Origin: Bacillus sp. AFS055030
Lineage (GTDB): Bacteria > Bacillota > Bacilli > Bacillales > Bacillaceae_G
Length of the DNA stretch: 64,000 nucleotides
Reading direction: 5' to 3'
Assembly: GCF_002574545.1 (NCBI RefSeq)
Contig: NZ_NUGT01000083.1
Coordinates: forward strand, 1 to 64,000
The translations under genes and the position numbers were made by a program. The notes below the pieces were generated by a model. It had not been told where the DNA came from and made no database searches. It was given only the letters and a program-made list of their open reading frames with translations. This document shows positions 36,746 to 45,956 of this stretch, piece by piece; the stretch's first letter is position 1, and each line of letters begins with the position of its first letter.

Positions 36746-37369
36746 TTGGAAAAAATGAAACGGTCTCTTGGAAGACCACCGCAAGATTCAAAAAAAAAGC
36801 CTACAAAAACAACAATCGTTGAAAATGCAATCCAATTGTTTCTTCAAAACGGATATCAATTAGTTTCAATGGATGACGTAGCTAAGAAGTGTGGTGTGAC
36901 CAAAGCAACGGTTTATTATTATTATCCAACAAAAGCAGATCTCTTTACGGATGCAATGGTTCAAATGATGCTTCGAATAAGTGATCGAATGGCCCAGATT
37001 TTATCAAAAGATACATCTTTAAAAGCAAATCTCAACGAAATGGTTAAAGTCCATTTAAAAGCAACTTTTGAAATTGATTTAAAAACTTTTACGAAAGAAG
37101 CGAAAGTCTCATTATCAGATGAGCAATTACAACAGATGAATAAAGCGGAAGAAATGATGTATAACGTAATCGAGAAAGCAATGGCAACGGCTATCGAGAA
37201 TGGAGAAATACCTAAAGGGAATCCAAAATTCTATACCCAATTGTTCATTGCCATTCTATCAATTGGAAATTATAAGGATACAGATCAAAAGTCAATTTTT
37301 TCTACAATAGATGAAATGGCAGAACAAATCATGGAATTCTTTTGGAATGGAATAATGGGCAAAAGATAA
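36746..37369 (+). CDS. TetR family transcriptional regulator
   Basis: This 207-residue protein starts at TTG 36746, with AGGAGA about 8 nt upstream; ATG 36755 is an alternative. The TetR HTH lies at about residues 25-70 (MDDVAKKCGVTKATVYYYYP). The C-terminal part is a helical ligand-binding domain. It is divergent from the MMPL exporter and very probably represses it. An AT-rich partly symmetric element around ACTAGTTAGT (about 36671-36680) in the shared spacer is a candidate operator. Confidence 0.92.
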   Translation: MEKMKRSLGRPPQDSKKKPTKTTIVENAIQLFLQNGYQLVSMDDVAKKCGVTKATVYYYYPTKADLFTDAMVQMMLRISDRMAQILSKDTSLKANLNEMVKVHLKATFEIDLKTFTKEAKVSLSDEQLQQMNKAEEMMYNVIEKAMATAIENGEIPKGNPKFYTQLFIAILSIGNYKDTDQKSIFSTIDEMAEQIMEFFWNGIMGKR

Positions 37370-37405
37370 AAGAAGATTTACTTTTTATAGTAGGTCTTCT
37401 TTTTT
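37369..37405 (+). terminator. terminator of the TetR gene
   Basis: AAGAAGA (from about 37369) pairs with TCTTCTT (about 37395-37401), followed by Ts. Confidence 0.7.
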
Positions 37406-37650
37406 GTGTGTTAAATAATAGGTTGTGTTTATTTTTACATTAATTAAGATCAGCAGGAAATTAACTGAACAAATTGAATTAAGTATTACAATTGGTAAAT
37501 AATACGAAAAAATATATTTTGTAACGCATCAATTTTCTACTAGGCTTTCATTTTGATACCTTAAGGTAAAGTTTAAAAGCAAGGCTTAGAATGAAATAAA
37601 TTATATATCTAGAATTGCTGTCCAAAAATTAGAATATTGAGGTGTCAATA

Positions 37651-38190
37651 TTGAAAGATATTATACTTATTTTATTGCTGCAATTGATTTATGTTCCGGT
37701 CTTAACATTACGAACTATTTTCCTAGTAAAAGGTTTGAGTGTGTCTGCTGCGCTTTTTGGATTTTTAGAAGCGATTATTTATGTATTTGGATTATCGCTT
37801 GTTTTTTCCGGAGACCAAAGTTCTGTATCAATGGTTGTTTATGCTGTCGGATTTGGGATCGGTATTCTAATTGGCAGTTATGTAGAAAACCGCTTAGCAA
37901 TTGGTTACACGACGCTAGTAGTTAATTTGACAAACAAAAATAAAATGCTAATTAACCGACTTCGCGAGGAAGGATTCGGAGTGACTGTGTTCCAAGGTGA
38001 AGGAAGGGACAGCGAGCGATATCAATTGGATATATTGACAAAACGTAATAGAGAACCTGAACTAATGGATCTGATTGAACAATATGAACCTAGCGCCTTT
38101 ATTATTTCGTATGAAGCAAGAAGGTTTAAAGGTGGATTTTTATTAAAAGCGATGAAGAAAGCTAAACATAAAAAATCAAACGTTTTATAG
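37651..38190 (+). CDS. UPF0316 / DUF2179 membrane protein (YebE-like)
   Basis: This 179-residue protein starts at TTG 37651, 6 nt after GAGGTG. The earlier GTG at 37642 lies inside that ribosome binding site. There are three N-terminal membrane spans (about 1-75), including QLIYVPVLTLRTIFLVKG, typical of UPF0316. They are followed by a cytoplasmic DUF2179 domain (about 90-165). The family is widespread in Bacillaceae without an assigned function. It is monocistronic, with a strong terminator after it. Confidence 0.88.
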   Translation: MKDIILILLLQLIYVPVLTLRTIFLVKGLSVSAALFGFLEAIIYVFGLSLVFSGDQSSVSMVVYAVGFGIGILIGSYVENRLAIGYTTLVVNLTNKNKMLINRLREEGFGVTVFQGEGRDSERYQLDILTKRNREPELMDLIEQYEPSAFIISYEARRFKGGFLLKAMKKAKHKKSNVL

Positions 38191-38206
38191 ACAATACAAA
38201 GTAATT

Positions 38207-38247
38207 AAAAAATCAGAGAAACTGAATAATGTTTCTCTGATTTTTTT
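38207..38247. terminator. bidirectional terminator
   Basis: AAAAAATCAGAGAAAC (38207-38222) pairs with GTTTCTCTGATTTTTT (38231-38246). It separates convergent genes. Confidence 0.9.
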
Positions 38248-38279
38248 AATTAATGAATCTGATACTTTTTAGTTTCGAG

Positions 38280-39323
38280 TTACAGACTAAAAAATGTTAC
38301 GAATGATAAGAGAATAGATGTAATGACAATTGCTATAAGTGGGCGAATTGATTTAGTGCGTAATTCTTTTAGGTTAATATTTAGTCCTAATCCAGTCATA
38401 GACATTGTTAAAATAAATGATGTAAAAACAGCAACGTCTGACATCGTTTTATTTGATACTGGAATTTTTGAACCAAGGATGTAGCTTCCAATAAAACTCA
38501 TCACAACAAAGCCAATTAAGAACCATGGGAACTCTAGTTTTGCTTCTCCGTTTAATTTTCCTTTTCGCTTCATCCAATATAAAAAGAGAAAACAAACCGG
38601 AATCAATAAAAATACACGGGCAAGTTTGGCTAGCAATGCGTGAGCAAGTGCATCTTGTCCTGCAGGTGCAGCTGCTAAAGCTACATGAGCAATCTCGTGA
38701 AGACTTATTCCGACCCATGCTCCATATTCAGTAGGACTAATTGGTAATAAAGGATAGATTAAAGTATAGATGATTGAAAATATTGTACCGACTAATGCGA
38801 TGATCCCAACTGACATAGCGGTGTCATCATCTTTTGCTTTAATGATTGGAGATATAGCAGCGATTGCAGCAGCACCACAAATGCCAGTGCCGATACTTAA
38901 TAATAGAGATAGATTCAGATCAGCTTTTAGCCATTTCGCAATAACCATTAAAACGACAATCGAAAATATGATCGTTCCCATCCCTCTCAGTAATAAAGGC
39001 AAACCATCACTAAAAATGACAACCATGTTTAGTTTTAATCCGTACAGTATAATAGCAAATCTTAAAAGTCTTTTTGAAGAAAATTGAATTCCTGCACGCC
39101 ATTTTTCAGGATAACCAAAAAATTGTCTATACACTAAAGCCAGTAAAATGGCACATGCAAGTGGTCCAACATGATCAAACCATGGTAACTTTGCGATCAG
39201 AAAACCTAAAACTGCTATGACGAATGTAAAAGCCACGCCATAGATTATTGCTGCATTTAACTGTTTAGTAGATTTTTTTTGATGTTCTTGTTTTGTATTC
39301 ATTATTGCTTGTTGTTCCATCAT
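38280..39323 (-). CDS. YeiH/UPF0324 family permease (putative sulfate exporter)
   Basis: This is a 347-residue membrane protein with about ten spans. The start is taken at ATG 39323, 6 nt after AAGGAG; the ATG at 39329 directly abuts that site. The family phrase GTGICGAAAIAAISPII (about residue 145) is present. The call as a sulfate exporter comes from family annotation only. A CysL-type regulator is often next to such genes, but none is here. Confidence 0.88.
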   Translation of the reverse strand: MMEQQAIMNTKQEHQKKSTKQLNAAIIYGVAFTFVIAVLGFLIAKLPWFDHVGPLACAILLALVYRQFFGYPEKWRAGIQFSSKRLLRFAIILYGLKLNMVVIFSDGLPLLLRGMGTIIFSIVVLMVIAKWLKADLNLSLLLSIGTGICGAAAIAAISPIIKAKDDDTAMSVGIIALVGTIFSIIYTLIYPLLPISPTEYGAWVGISLHEIAHVALAAAPAGQDALAHALLAKLARVFLLIPVCFLFLYWMKRKGKLNGEAKLEFPWFLIGFVVMSFIGSYILGSKIPVSNKTMSDVAVFTSFILTMSMTGLGLNINLKELRTKSIRPLIAIVITSILLSFVTFFSL

Positions 39324-39450
39324 GTTCATCTCCTTGGGGCGTTCTATATTATTTATCGTATCGAATGATTTACTATAAGGAAAATAAATTATTATTATAG
39401 TTATGATAAGTAAATACGATAATTAGAAAAAGAGCTATAAACTAACTACT

Positions 39451-39490
39451 AAAAGCAGAGCCTTTTTAAATTTAGGCTTTTTTTTTTATT
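39451..39490 (+). terminator. orphan terminator-like hairpin
   Basis: AGCCT (39459-39463) pairs with AGGCT (39474-39478) around an AT-rich loop and is followed by about ten Ts. No plus-strand gene ends here, so it may insulate the downstream promoter or end a short untracked transcript. Confidence 0.45.
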
Positions 39491-39576
39491 TTAGAGTTAG
39501 TTGAGTCTTATTAAGTGAATTTTTTTGGTGTCTATTAGATTGAACAATGATCTTAATATTAGTTAGACTTACATAC

Positions 39577-39622
39577 AAATTAAAATCTTTAATTTTATTT
39601 CGTTTTTATTTATGAGTATACT
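39577..39622 (+). promoter_or_regulatory. LysR-regulon promoter 1 (acyl-CoA ligase)
   Basis: The palindrome AAATTAAAATCTTTAATTT (39577-39595) starts 40 bp before a TATACT -10 box (39617-39622). Upstream is the second conserved element TTAGTTAGACTTACATAC. Six promoters of this cluster share the layout. Confidence 0.75.
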
Positions 39623-39660
39623 AAGTGTAGTAATATTTTAAAAATTCAAAATAATTAATT

Positions 39661-39675
39661 TATAAAACGTTTCCA
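39661..39675. promoter_or_regulatory. cre-like site before the acyl-CoA ligase
   Basis: On the minus strand it reads TGGAAACGTTTTATA, close to the CcpA binding consensus TGWAANCGNTNWCA. It lies between the promoter and the ribosome binding site, where bound CcpA would block transcription. Confidence 0.55.
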
Positions 39676-39703
39676 AATGGTTGGAAGGAGGAAAATTCAC
39701 TTA

Positions 39704-41218
39704 ATGAGTAGTAACTTATACGAAATTTTAAATAAAAGCGCGATTAACTTCCCGGAACGTACCGCTTATATGTACGGTGATCAGTGTGTTTCATATAGGG
39801 AATTAAACCAGCTTGTAAACCAATTTGCACAAGGCATTTTTGCACAAGGAATTAGCAAAGGAGATGGAGTTGCTCTTTTACTTGGAAATAGCCCAGAATT
39901 TCTCATTGCATACTATGGGGTTTTGCGATTAGGAGCATTTGTTGTGCCAATCAATCCTTCATTTACCCAAGATGAAATAAACTACATATTGGAAAATAGT
40001 CAAGTCAAAGCGGTTATTGCTCATGAATCTGTTGAGTCTATGTTATCAGAGCTAAAGAAACAGTTGGTTAATCTAAAGTTTGTCATTTATACAGAAGCAA
40101 AAAAACAGGAATGGACATGGGAGCATCTTATGAAATCCCAAACAAGTGTAATTGGAAGTCCATTCATTGATGAAGAAGATCTAGCCGTTATTCTGTACAC
40201 ATCAGGTACTACAGGAAAACCAAAGGGTGCAATGTTAACACATCGAAATTTGGCATCAAATGCAGATTCTATTTCCAAATTGCTTGAACTAGATGAAAAC
40301 GATCGAGTAGTTGCTGTATTGCCAATGTTTCATGTTTTCTGTATGACAGTTTGTTTGAACGCACCAATTGCTTGTGGCTCAACAGTTATCATTCTGCCTA
40401 AATTCAGTCCTATTGATGTAGTAAGAACCATTCAAAAGAGAGATGCTACTGTATTTGCAGGAGTCCCTACGATGTACAATTTTATAAATCAATTACCTGA
40501 AGCATCGAAAGAGCATTTTAAATCCATTCGTATTTGTATTTCAGGAGGTGCTTCGATTCCTGTAGAGCTTCTGCATAAATTTGAAAGTAAGTTCAACGTG
40601 CCTATATTAGAAGGATATGGACTTTCTGAAACGGCACCACTTGTAGCAATTAATCCGTTAAAAGGAATTAGGAAACCAGGATCAATCGGTAAAAATATTC
40701 CAGCTGTTCAAAGCAAAGTAGTAGATAAATTTGGAGATGAATTACCAAGAGGTGAGGTTGGAGAATTAGTTGTTCAAGGACCAAACGTAATGAAAGGATA
40801 TTTAGGGATGCAGGAAGCTACATTGGCCGCTTTTAAAAACGGGTGGTTTTACACTGGTGATCTCGCAACAATGGACGAAGATGGATACATCTACATTGTA
40901 GACCGAAAGAAGGACATGATTATTGTTGGAGGATACAATGTTTATCCTCGTGAAGTGGAAGAAGTACTATATCAACATCCCGCAGTTTTAGAGGCAGCAG
41001 TAGTTGGCGTACCTAATAAAGAATACGGAGAAAGTGTAAAAGCATACGTCGTAGTGAATGATGAAGAGTTTTCTGACAATGACATCATTCAATTTTGTAA
41101 AGATAAGCTAGTTAAATACAAGCTTCCTAAATATATAGAATTTTTTAAAGAGCTACCAAAGAATTCAACTGGGAAAATTTTGCGTAGAGAGTTAAGAGAA
41201 TTGACTGAAGTAAAGTAA
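39704..41218 (+). CDS. acyl-CoA ligase (AMP-forming, ANL superfamily)
   Basis: This 504-residue enzyme activates a carboxylic acid to its CoA thioester. The AMP-binding motif is YTSGTTGKPKGAML (about residue 165). EGYGLSE (about 305) and YTGDLATMDEDGYIYIVDRKKD (hinge region, about 385-406; catalytic Lys in PKNSTGKILRREL near the end) complete the ANL set. The start is ATG 39704 behind GGAAGGAGG; the ATG at 39677 lies upstream of that site. It opens the catabolic cluster and has its own LysR-type operator and cre-like site. It resembles long-chain or aromatic acid ligases; the substrate is undetermined. Confidence 0.9.
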   Translation: MSSNLYEILNKSAINFPERTAYMYGDQCVSYRELNQLVNQFAQGIFAQGISKGDGVALLLGNSPEFLIAYYGVLRLGAFVVPINPSFTQDEINYILENSQVKAVIAHESVESMLSELKKQLVNLKFVIYTEAKKQEWTWEHLMKSQTSVIGSPFIDEEDLAVILYTSGTTGKPKGAMLTHRNLASNADSISKLLELDENDRVVAVLPMFHVFCMTVCLNAPIACGSTVIILPKFSPIDVVRTIQKRDATVFAGVPTMYNFINQLPEASKEHFKSIRICISGGASIPVELLHKFESKFNVPILEGYGLSETAPLVAINPLKGIRKPGSIGKNIPAVQSKVVDKFGDELPRGEVGELVVQGPNVMKGYLGMQEATLAAFKNGWFYTGDLATMDEDGYIYIVDRKKDMIIVGGYNVYPREVEEVLYQHPAVLEAAVVGVPNKEYGESVKAYVVVNDEEFSDNDIIQFCKDKLVKYKLPKYIEFFKELPKNSTGKILRRELRELTEVK

Positions 41219-41251
41219 ACAAATAAATCATTCATAAAGGGAGGATGCATT

Positions 41252-42307
41252 ATGTCAACAATTTTAAAGGAAAAGGTTAAAGGGCCAGTAGCTTGGAAAG
41301 GAACAGACTTAGCAAAAGATGAATCTTGGATTTATTACTTATCTGAGGAAACAATTGCTGAGCTTGAAAATGCACTAGAGATTGTTAAACAAAAGGGGTT
41401 AAAAGCACCAAACTTTAACAAAGAAGACTTCCAAGTACCAAATCTTTTAAATGAAATTGATTACTTTGTTGATGAACTTGAGAATGGAAGAGGATTTCTA
41501 TTAATTCGAGGATTACCAATTGAAAGATATACAGATGAAGAAGCAAGCATTATTTATTGGGGTCTTGGCCTTCATATGGGAACTCCAGTATCGCAAAATG
41601 CTAATGGTGAACTTTTAGGGCACGTTAGAGATCAAGGACTTAGTTTAGAAAATTCAAACGTTCGCGGTTACCAAACGAAACTACATCTTCCTTTTCATGC
41701 TGATGGCTCTGATGTAGTGGGCTTATTAAGTTTACGAAAAGGAAAATCAGGGGGAGAGAGCAGCATTATAAGCTCGATGACAGTTTACAATGAGATTCTA
41801 GAGAAGAACCCTGAGTATTTGGGAATACTTTGTCGTCCGTTTAACTTTGATCGCCGTGGAGAAGAGGGGCCAGGTGAATCGCCAATCTTTACATCACCAA
41901 TTTTTAGTTATTATGATGGAAAACTAAGTTGTAGATATGTTCGTTTATTTATTGAATCAGCACAAGCAAAAACTGGTATCCAATTATCAAAAGTTGAAAT
42001 CGAAGCATTGGATTTACTAGACTCTCTTCTTCATGATGAAAATTTACATTTCAATATGATGTTAGAGCCAGGCGATATGCAATTTGTAAATAATTATACG
42101 GTTCTTCATTCAAGAACTCAATACGAAGATTATGAGGAACTAGACCAAAAACGCCATTTGCTAAGATTATGGCTCACGATGCCAAATGGCCGTGAAATTT
42201 CTCCGGATTTCGCAATGTTTTTTGACGAAAATACTGGGAAACCTGGTCGTGGCGGTGTACCTGCTCGTATTAAAACAGCAGGCGGTATTGTTGAAACTTT
42301 AAAGTAA
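41252..42307 (+). CDS. TauD/TfdA family Fe(II)/2-oxoglutarate dioxygenase 1
   Basis: This 351-residue enzyme has the double-stranded beta-helix of TauD/TfdA-type oxygenases. The iron ligands fit HLPFHADGSD (the H-x-D pair, about residue 150) and the distal His in NNYTVLHSRT (about 287). Arg in HLLRLWL would hold 2-oxoglutarate. GRGFLLIRGLP (about 78) is the usual N-terminal block. It follows the acyl-CoA ligase by 33 nt with GGGAGG as its site. It would hydroxylate an unknown substrate, perhaps the compound or acid handled by its neighbours. A close paralogue lies at 43780. Confidence 0.87.
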   Translation: MSTILKEKVKGPVAWKGTDLAKDESWIYYLSEETIAELENALEIVKQKGLKAPNFNKEDFQVPNLLNEIDYFVDELENGRGFLLIRGLPIERYTDEEASIIYWGLGLHMGTPVSQNANGELLGHVRDQGLSLENSNVRGYQTKLHLPFHADGSDVVGLLSLRKGKSGGESSIISSMTVYNEILEKNPEYLGILCRPFNFDRRGEEGPGESPIFTSPIFSYYDGKLSCRYVRLFIESAQAKTGIQLSKVEIEALDLLDSLLHDENLHFNMMLEPGDMQFVNNYTVLHSRTQYEDYEELDQKRHLLRLWLTMPNGREISPDFAMFFDENTGKPGRGGVPARIKTAGGIVETLK

Positions 42308-42331
42308 TTTTACTTCAGTAAGAATTTTAGT

Positions 42332-42367
42332 GTGGAGCACCTTTTCTTTTTGGAAAAGGTGCTCCTT
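42332..42367 (+). terminator. 13-bp perfect hairpin between dioxygenase 1 and the MFS gene
   Basis: GGAGCACCTTTTC (42334-42346) pairs perfectly with GAAAAGGTGCTCC (42353-42365) around a T-rich loop. Little T-run follows, so it may be an mRNA processing or partial termination element within the operon. Confidence 0.6.
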
Positions 42368-42390
42368 AAGAAAAGAGAGGATATACTTGT

Positions 42391-43680
42391 ATGTCAAAAA
42401 CTCCAAAGTACGCTTGGGTAATCTTATTATTTCTAGTTCTTACCGGTATGATCAACCAAGTCGATAAAATTATTATTGGTTTGGTTTCTGTTCCTTTAAT
42501 GAAAGAGTTACATTTAAGTCCAACGCAATGGGGAGTTGTAGGAAGTTCATTTTTTTGGTTTTTTACATTTTCCTCAATGATACTTGGAGGAATGGCTGAT
42601 TCGAAAAATACGAAAAAAATGTTGTCATGGCTGTCATTAGTTTGGCTAATTGTTCAGTTTGCAACTCCATTTGCTTCTAGCCTTACTTTGCTTTTGATAA
42701 CAAGAATGATTTTAGGGTTAGGTGAAGGTCCAGCACCGGCTCTTTCTACGGCAATCATGGGAAAATGGTTCCCAAAACATAGGCATGGTATAGGTTTTGG
42801 TGCGGTTCTTTTAGGAACAACTGGTGGTTCGGCAATTGCTTCTCCATTATTAATATCAGTAATTGATAAATATGGATGGAAATCGGCATTTTTAGTGATG
42901 GGTGTTCTTGGACTGATCGTGTACGTTTTATGGTTAATTTTCGGTAAAGAAAGCCCAACAGAAATTGGATTACCAGCTATTCATCAAACGGAGCACAGAT
43001 CTAACTTACCTAAAGTAACAATGCGACAGTTTTTTCCTCATCTATTTTCTAAAAACTTTATTTTAACTGTTTTGTGTGGTGGTTGTGCATATTGGTTATT
43101 ATCCATTCAGGCAGTATGGTTACCGTCATACTTTACAAAAATTCAACAGTATGACTCTCAGACTTTAAAACTAGCGGTATCATTGCCATTTCTTTTTGCG
43201 GCTTTTTGCCAAATTGGATTTGCAATGCTATCTGATCGTCTTTACCGTAAAACAGGCAATATTCGTAAAGCCCGTATTAATCTTGCAGGTCTTATGATGA
43301 TGTTATCTGCTATTTGTCTATATGTAGCGATTACCGTGAATTCGGTAACTATGTCTATTGTTTTCTTTACACTTGCACCTGGTTTTGCGTATGTAATTCT
43401 TTCACTTGCTCCCGCAATATTGATGGAGTTCTTTTCTCCGGAGAACATTGGAAAAGCACAGGGAGCATTCATTGCTTTTTCAAGTATTTCTAGTATCATT
43501 GCTCCGCTAGTTTTCGGATACTTTATTCAGCATTCACTAACTGAAGCTATCGGATATCAATATGCGTTTGGCTTTTCTTCATTAGGAATGTTCATTATAG
43601 GAAGTGTATTTTTGCTTGGGGTACATCCCGTAAATCAAAGAAATGCAATAAATGATTCAGGGAAGCAAATGAGCAGTTAA
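42391..43680 (+). CDS. MFS transporter, anion:cation symporter type, 1
   Basis: This 429-residue protein has 12 membrane spans. It shows the ACS-family pattern near the start (NQVDKIIIGLVSVPLMKELH) and the loop motif GKWFPKHRHGIGFGAVLLG (about 125). It probably imports an organic anion that feeds this pathway. It lies in line with dioxygenase 1 and has no LysR-type palindrome of its own, so it is probably read through from upstream. A close paralogue is at 47197. Confidence 0.9.
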   Translation: MSKTPKYAWVILLFLVLTGMINQVDKIIIGLVSVPLMKELHLSPTQWGVVGSSFFWFFTFSSMILGGMADSKNTKKMLSWLSLVWLIVQFATPFASSLTLLLITRMILGLGEGPAPALSTAIMGKWFPKHRHGIGFGAVLLGTTGGSAIASPLLISVIDKYGWKSAFLVMGVLGLIVYVLWLIFGKESPTEIGLPAIHQTEHRSNLPKVTMRQFFPHLFSKNFILTVLCGGCAYWLLSIQAVWLPSYFTKIQQYDSQTLKLAVSLPFLFAAFCQIGFAMLSDRLYRKTGNIRKARINLAGLMMMLSAICLYVAITVNSVTMSIVFFTLAPGFAYVILSLAPAILMEFFSPENIGKAQGAFIAFSSISSIIAPLVFGYFIQHSLTEAIGYQYAFGFSSLGMFIIGSVFLLGVHPVNQRNAINDSGKQMSS

Positions 43681-43779
43681 AGAATGATCTGTATGTACTT
43701 AGAAATATAAGTTGAGATTAATCGTTTTAACTATTTGGCAATTAAATTAGTAATCTTCAATTACGAAGGAGGAGTTTTA

Positions 43780-44778
43780 ATGTCAATGATTTTAAATGAA
43801 AAAATTCAAGGACGATCTGCTTGGAAAGGTATTGATCTTGCTAAAGATGAATCATGGATTTATTTTTTAACCGACAAAACAATTGCTGCACTTGAGAAGG
43901 CTGTATTATGTGTTCAACAAAAAGGTTTAAAAGCACCTGATTTTAAAAAGGAAGATTTCCCAATTCCTGATCTAGCTGATGAAATTAAATACTTTGTTGA
44001 TGAATTAGAGAATGGAAGAGGTTTTCTTTTAATCCGTGGATTGCCAATGGATCGTTATTCCGATGAAGAAGCAAGTATCATTTACTGGGGACTTGGACTG
44101 CATTTAGGACTGCCAATTATCCAAAGTAAAAATGGAGAACTCCTAGGTCATATTAAAAACGTAGGTAAGGACTTTAATGATAATACAAAAGTACGTGGTT
44201 ACCAAACGAATGTGCATCTTGATTATCATACGGATCTAGCTGATGTGGTTGGTTTACTTTGTCTTCGTAAAGCAAAATCTGGTGGTTTAAGTAGTATCGC
44301 AAGTGCGATGTCGATCTATAATGAAATTCTGGAAAAACGTCCAGAATATCTGGAAATTCTCTATCGATCATTTGCCCATGATCTGCGCGGAGAGGAAGCG
44401 TCTGGGCAATCACCAGTCGTACAATCACCAATTTTTAGCTATTTTGATGGGAAATTAAGCTGCAGATATATTCGCCAGTATGTCCAATCAGCACAAACGA
44501 AAACAGGTATCCCTTTGTCAGACGAGGAAATTGAAGCATTTGATTTTATTGATTCCCTTACTCATGATAAAAACTTTCATATCGATATGATGATGGAACC
44601 AGGGGACATTCAATTCGTTAATAATTATACCGTATTCCATTCACGTACTCATTTTGAAGATTTCGAGGAAGAGGATAAAAAACGTCATTTATTAAGATTA
44701 TGGCTAATGATGCCAAATGGTCGCAAAATTGCTCCGGACTTTGAGTTTTATATTGGTGGGGCACCTATAAATAGCTAA
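43780..44778 (+). CDS. TauD/TfdA family Fe(II)/2-oxoglutarate dioxygenase 2
   Basis: This is a 332-residue paralogue of dioxygenase 1. The start is ATG 43780 behind AAGGAGGAG; the longer frame to 43735 lacks a site. The iron-ligand region reads HLDYHTDLAD (about residue 150), with the distal His in NNYTVFHSRT. It is shorter than dioxygenase 1 because the last 20 or so residues are missing. The two proteins share most conserved blocks, so they come from duplication and may act on different intermediates or stereoisomers. Confidence 0.87.
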   Translation: MSMILNEKIQGRSAWKGIDLAKDESWIYFLTDKTIAALEKAVLCVQQKGLKAPDFKKEDFPIPDLADEIKYFVDELENGRGFLLIRGLPMDRYSDEEASIIYWGLGLHLGLPIIQSKNGELLGHIKNVGKDFNDNTKVRGYQTNVHLDYHTDLADVVGLLCLRKAKSGGLSSIASAMSIYNEILEKRPEYLEILYRSFAHDLRGEEASGQSPVVQSPIFSYFDGKLSCRYIRQYVQSAQTKTGIPLSDEEIEAFDFIDSLTHDKNFHIDMMMEPGDIQFVNNYTVFHSRTHFEDFEEEDKKRHLLRLWLMMPNGRKIAPDFEFYIGGAPINS

Positions 44779-44806
44779 GAACTAGTAGAAATTAGCTTAT
44801 TTAATA

Positions 44807-44852
44807 ATTGGTGATTTTATTCAAGGCAACATGAATAAGATCACCAATTTAT
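44807..44852 (+). terminator. hairpin between dioxygenase 2 and the hydrolase
   Basis: AATTGGTGAT (44807-44816) pairs with ATCACCAATT (44840-44849), extended by TTATTCA/TGAATAA. The T-run is weak. Confidence 0.55.
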
Positions 44853-44922
44853 CATTTAGATTGGCTAATCTTATAGATAAATCTTAAATAACGTAAATTA
44901 AAACGAGAGAGGTTGATATTGT

Positions 44923-45873
44923 TTGGCAAAGTTAGATCTAAATGCGGAGAAATTTTTAAGTGCACTAAAACAGATGCCACCTATTCATGAACTAGAGCCC
45001 AAAATTGTAAGAGAAATGCTGTCAAAGTCACCACGCCCTCTTGTGAATTTAGCAAGATTATCAAAAGTAGAAGATTTTAAGATTCCAGTTAGTAATAATG
45101 AAGTAATTAATTGTCGAGTTTACACGCCTGAAGGTCAAGGACCCTTTCAACTATTCATATACTACCACGGTGGGGGATGGGTTCTCGGAGATATTGAATC
45201 AACGGATGCAAGTTGTCGCTTAATTGCTAATAGAACAAACAGCATTGTTGTATCCGTAAACTATCGCCTTGCACCAGAATATAAGTTTCCGACAGCGGTA
45301 GAAGATGCATTTTCTGCTTTAAAGTGGGTTTATGAAAATGGTATTTCCTATAATGGGGATGTCTCTAGATTGATTGTTGGTGGAGATAGTGTAGGTGGAA
45401 ATCTTGCTACAGTCGTTACAATGATTGCAAGAGACAGAAAAGGTCCTAGCATTGCGGGACAAGTTTTAATCTATCCCCCAACAAATCTTGAGTTTAATAC
45501 TGAATCACATCAAAAGTTCGCAAAAGGATTTGGGTTAGATCGAGAACAGTTAATTTGGTTCCGAAATCATTATTTAAGAAATAAAGAAGATAAAACGGAT
45601 GAGTATGCTTCTCCGTTACTAGCAAATGACTTAAGTAGTCTTCCGAAAGCATTAATCATTACGGCAGAAAATGATGTACTACGTGATGAAGGTGAAGCTT
45701 ATGCCAATCGATTGAAAAAGTTTGGAGTACAAGTTGAATATGCATGCGAGCCCGGAATGATCCACGGCTATTTTGCACATATGGCAATTTTTTCGAATAA
45801 CATTGAATCGACAGTTTCTAAGATCGATAAATTTTTAAAATCAGACTGTGACGAACGCTTGCAATCAGTGTGA
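44923..45873 (+). CDS. alpha/beta hydrolase, hormone-sensitive-lipase type
   Basis: This 316-residue esterase-like protein starts at TTG 44923, 10 nt after GAGAGG. The HGGGW oxyanion motif (about residue 80) marks the HSL/GDXG family. The nucleophile Ser is in GGDSVGG (about 153), where most members read GDSAGG. The acid is in ENDVLRDEG (about 248) and the His in GMIHGYF (about 281). It probably splits an ester or lactone in the pathway. It is the last gene of the first plus-strand block, ending at a bidirectional terminator. Confidence 0.88.
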   Translation: MAKLDLNAEKFLSALKQMPPIHELEPKIVREMLSKSPRPLVNLARLSKVEDFKIPVSNNEVINCRVYTPEGQGPFQLFIYYHGGGWVLGDIESTDASCRLIANRTNSIVVSVNYRLAPEYKFPTAVEDAFSALKWVYENGISYNGDVSRLIVGGDSVGGNLATVVTMIARDRKGPSIAGQVLIYPPTNLEFNTESHQKFAKGFGLDREQLIWFRNHYLRNKEDKTDEYASPLLANDLSSLPKALIITAENDVLRDEGEAYANRLKKFGVQVEYACEPGMIHGYFAHMAIFSNNIESTVSKIDKFLKSDCDERLQSV

Positions 45874-45898
45874 TGATAAAGTAGATGAAATTTGGACT

Positions 45899-45933
45899 AA
45901 AAAGAGCCTCAAAGTTGTGAGGCTCTTTTTTTG
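45899..45933. terminator. bidirectional terminator
   Basis: AAAAAGAGCCTCA (45899-45911) pairs with TGAGGCTCTTTTT (45918-45930). It separates the convergent hydrolase and SDR genes. Confidence 0.9.
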
Positions 45934-45956
45934 AACTATTAATCTCAAAAAGTATA

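Noticed and set aside
39704-45873. Isonitrile-type or other biosynthetic cluster, suggested by an acyl ligase next to Fe/2OG oxygenases
   Set aside because: There is no carrier protein, thioesterase or NRPS. Carriers, a thiolase, cre-like sites and a LysR regulon favour catabolism.
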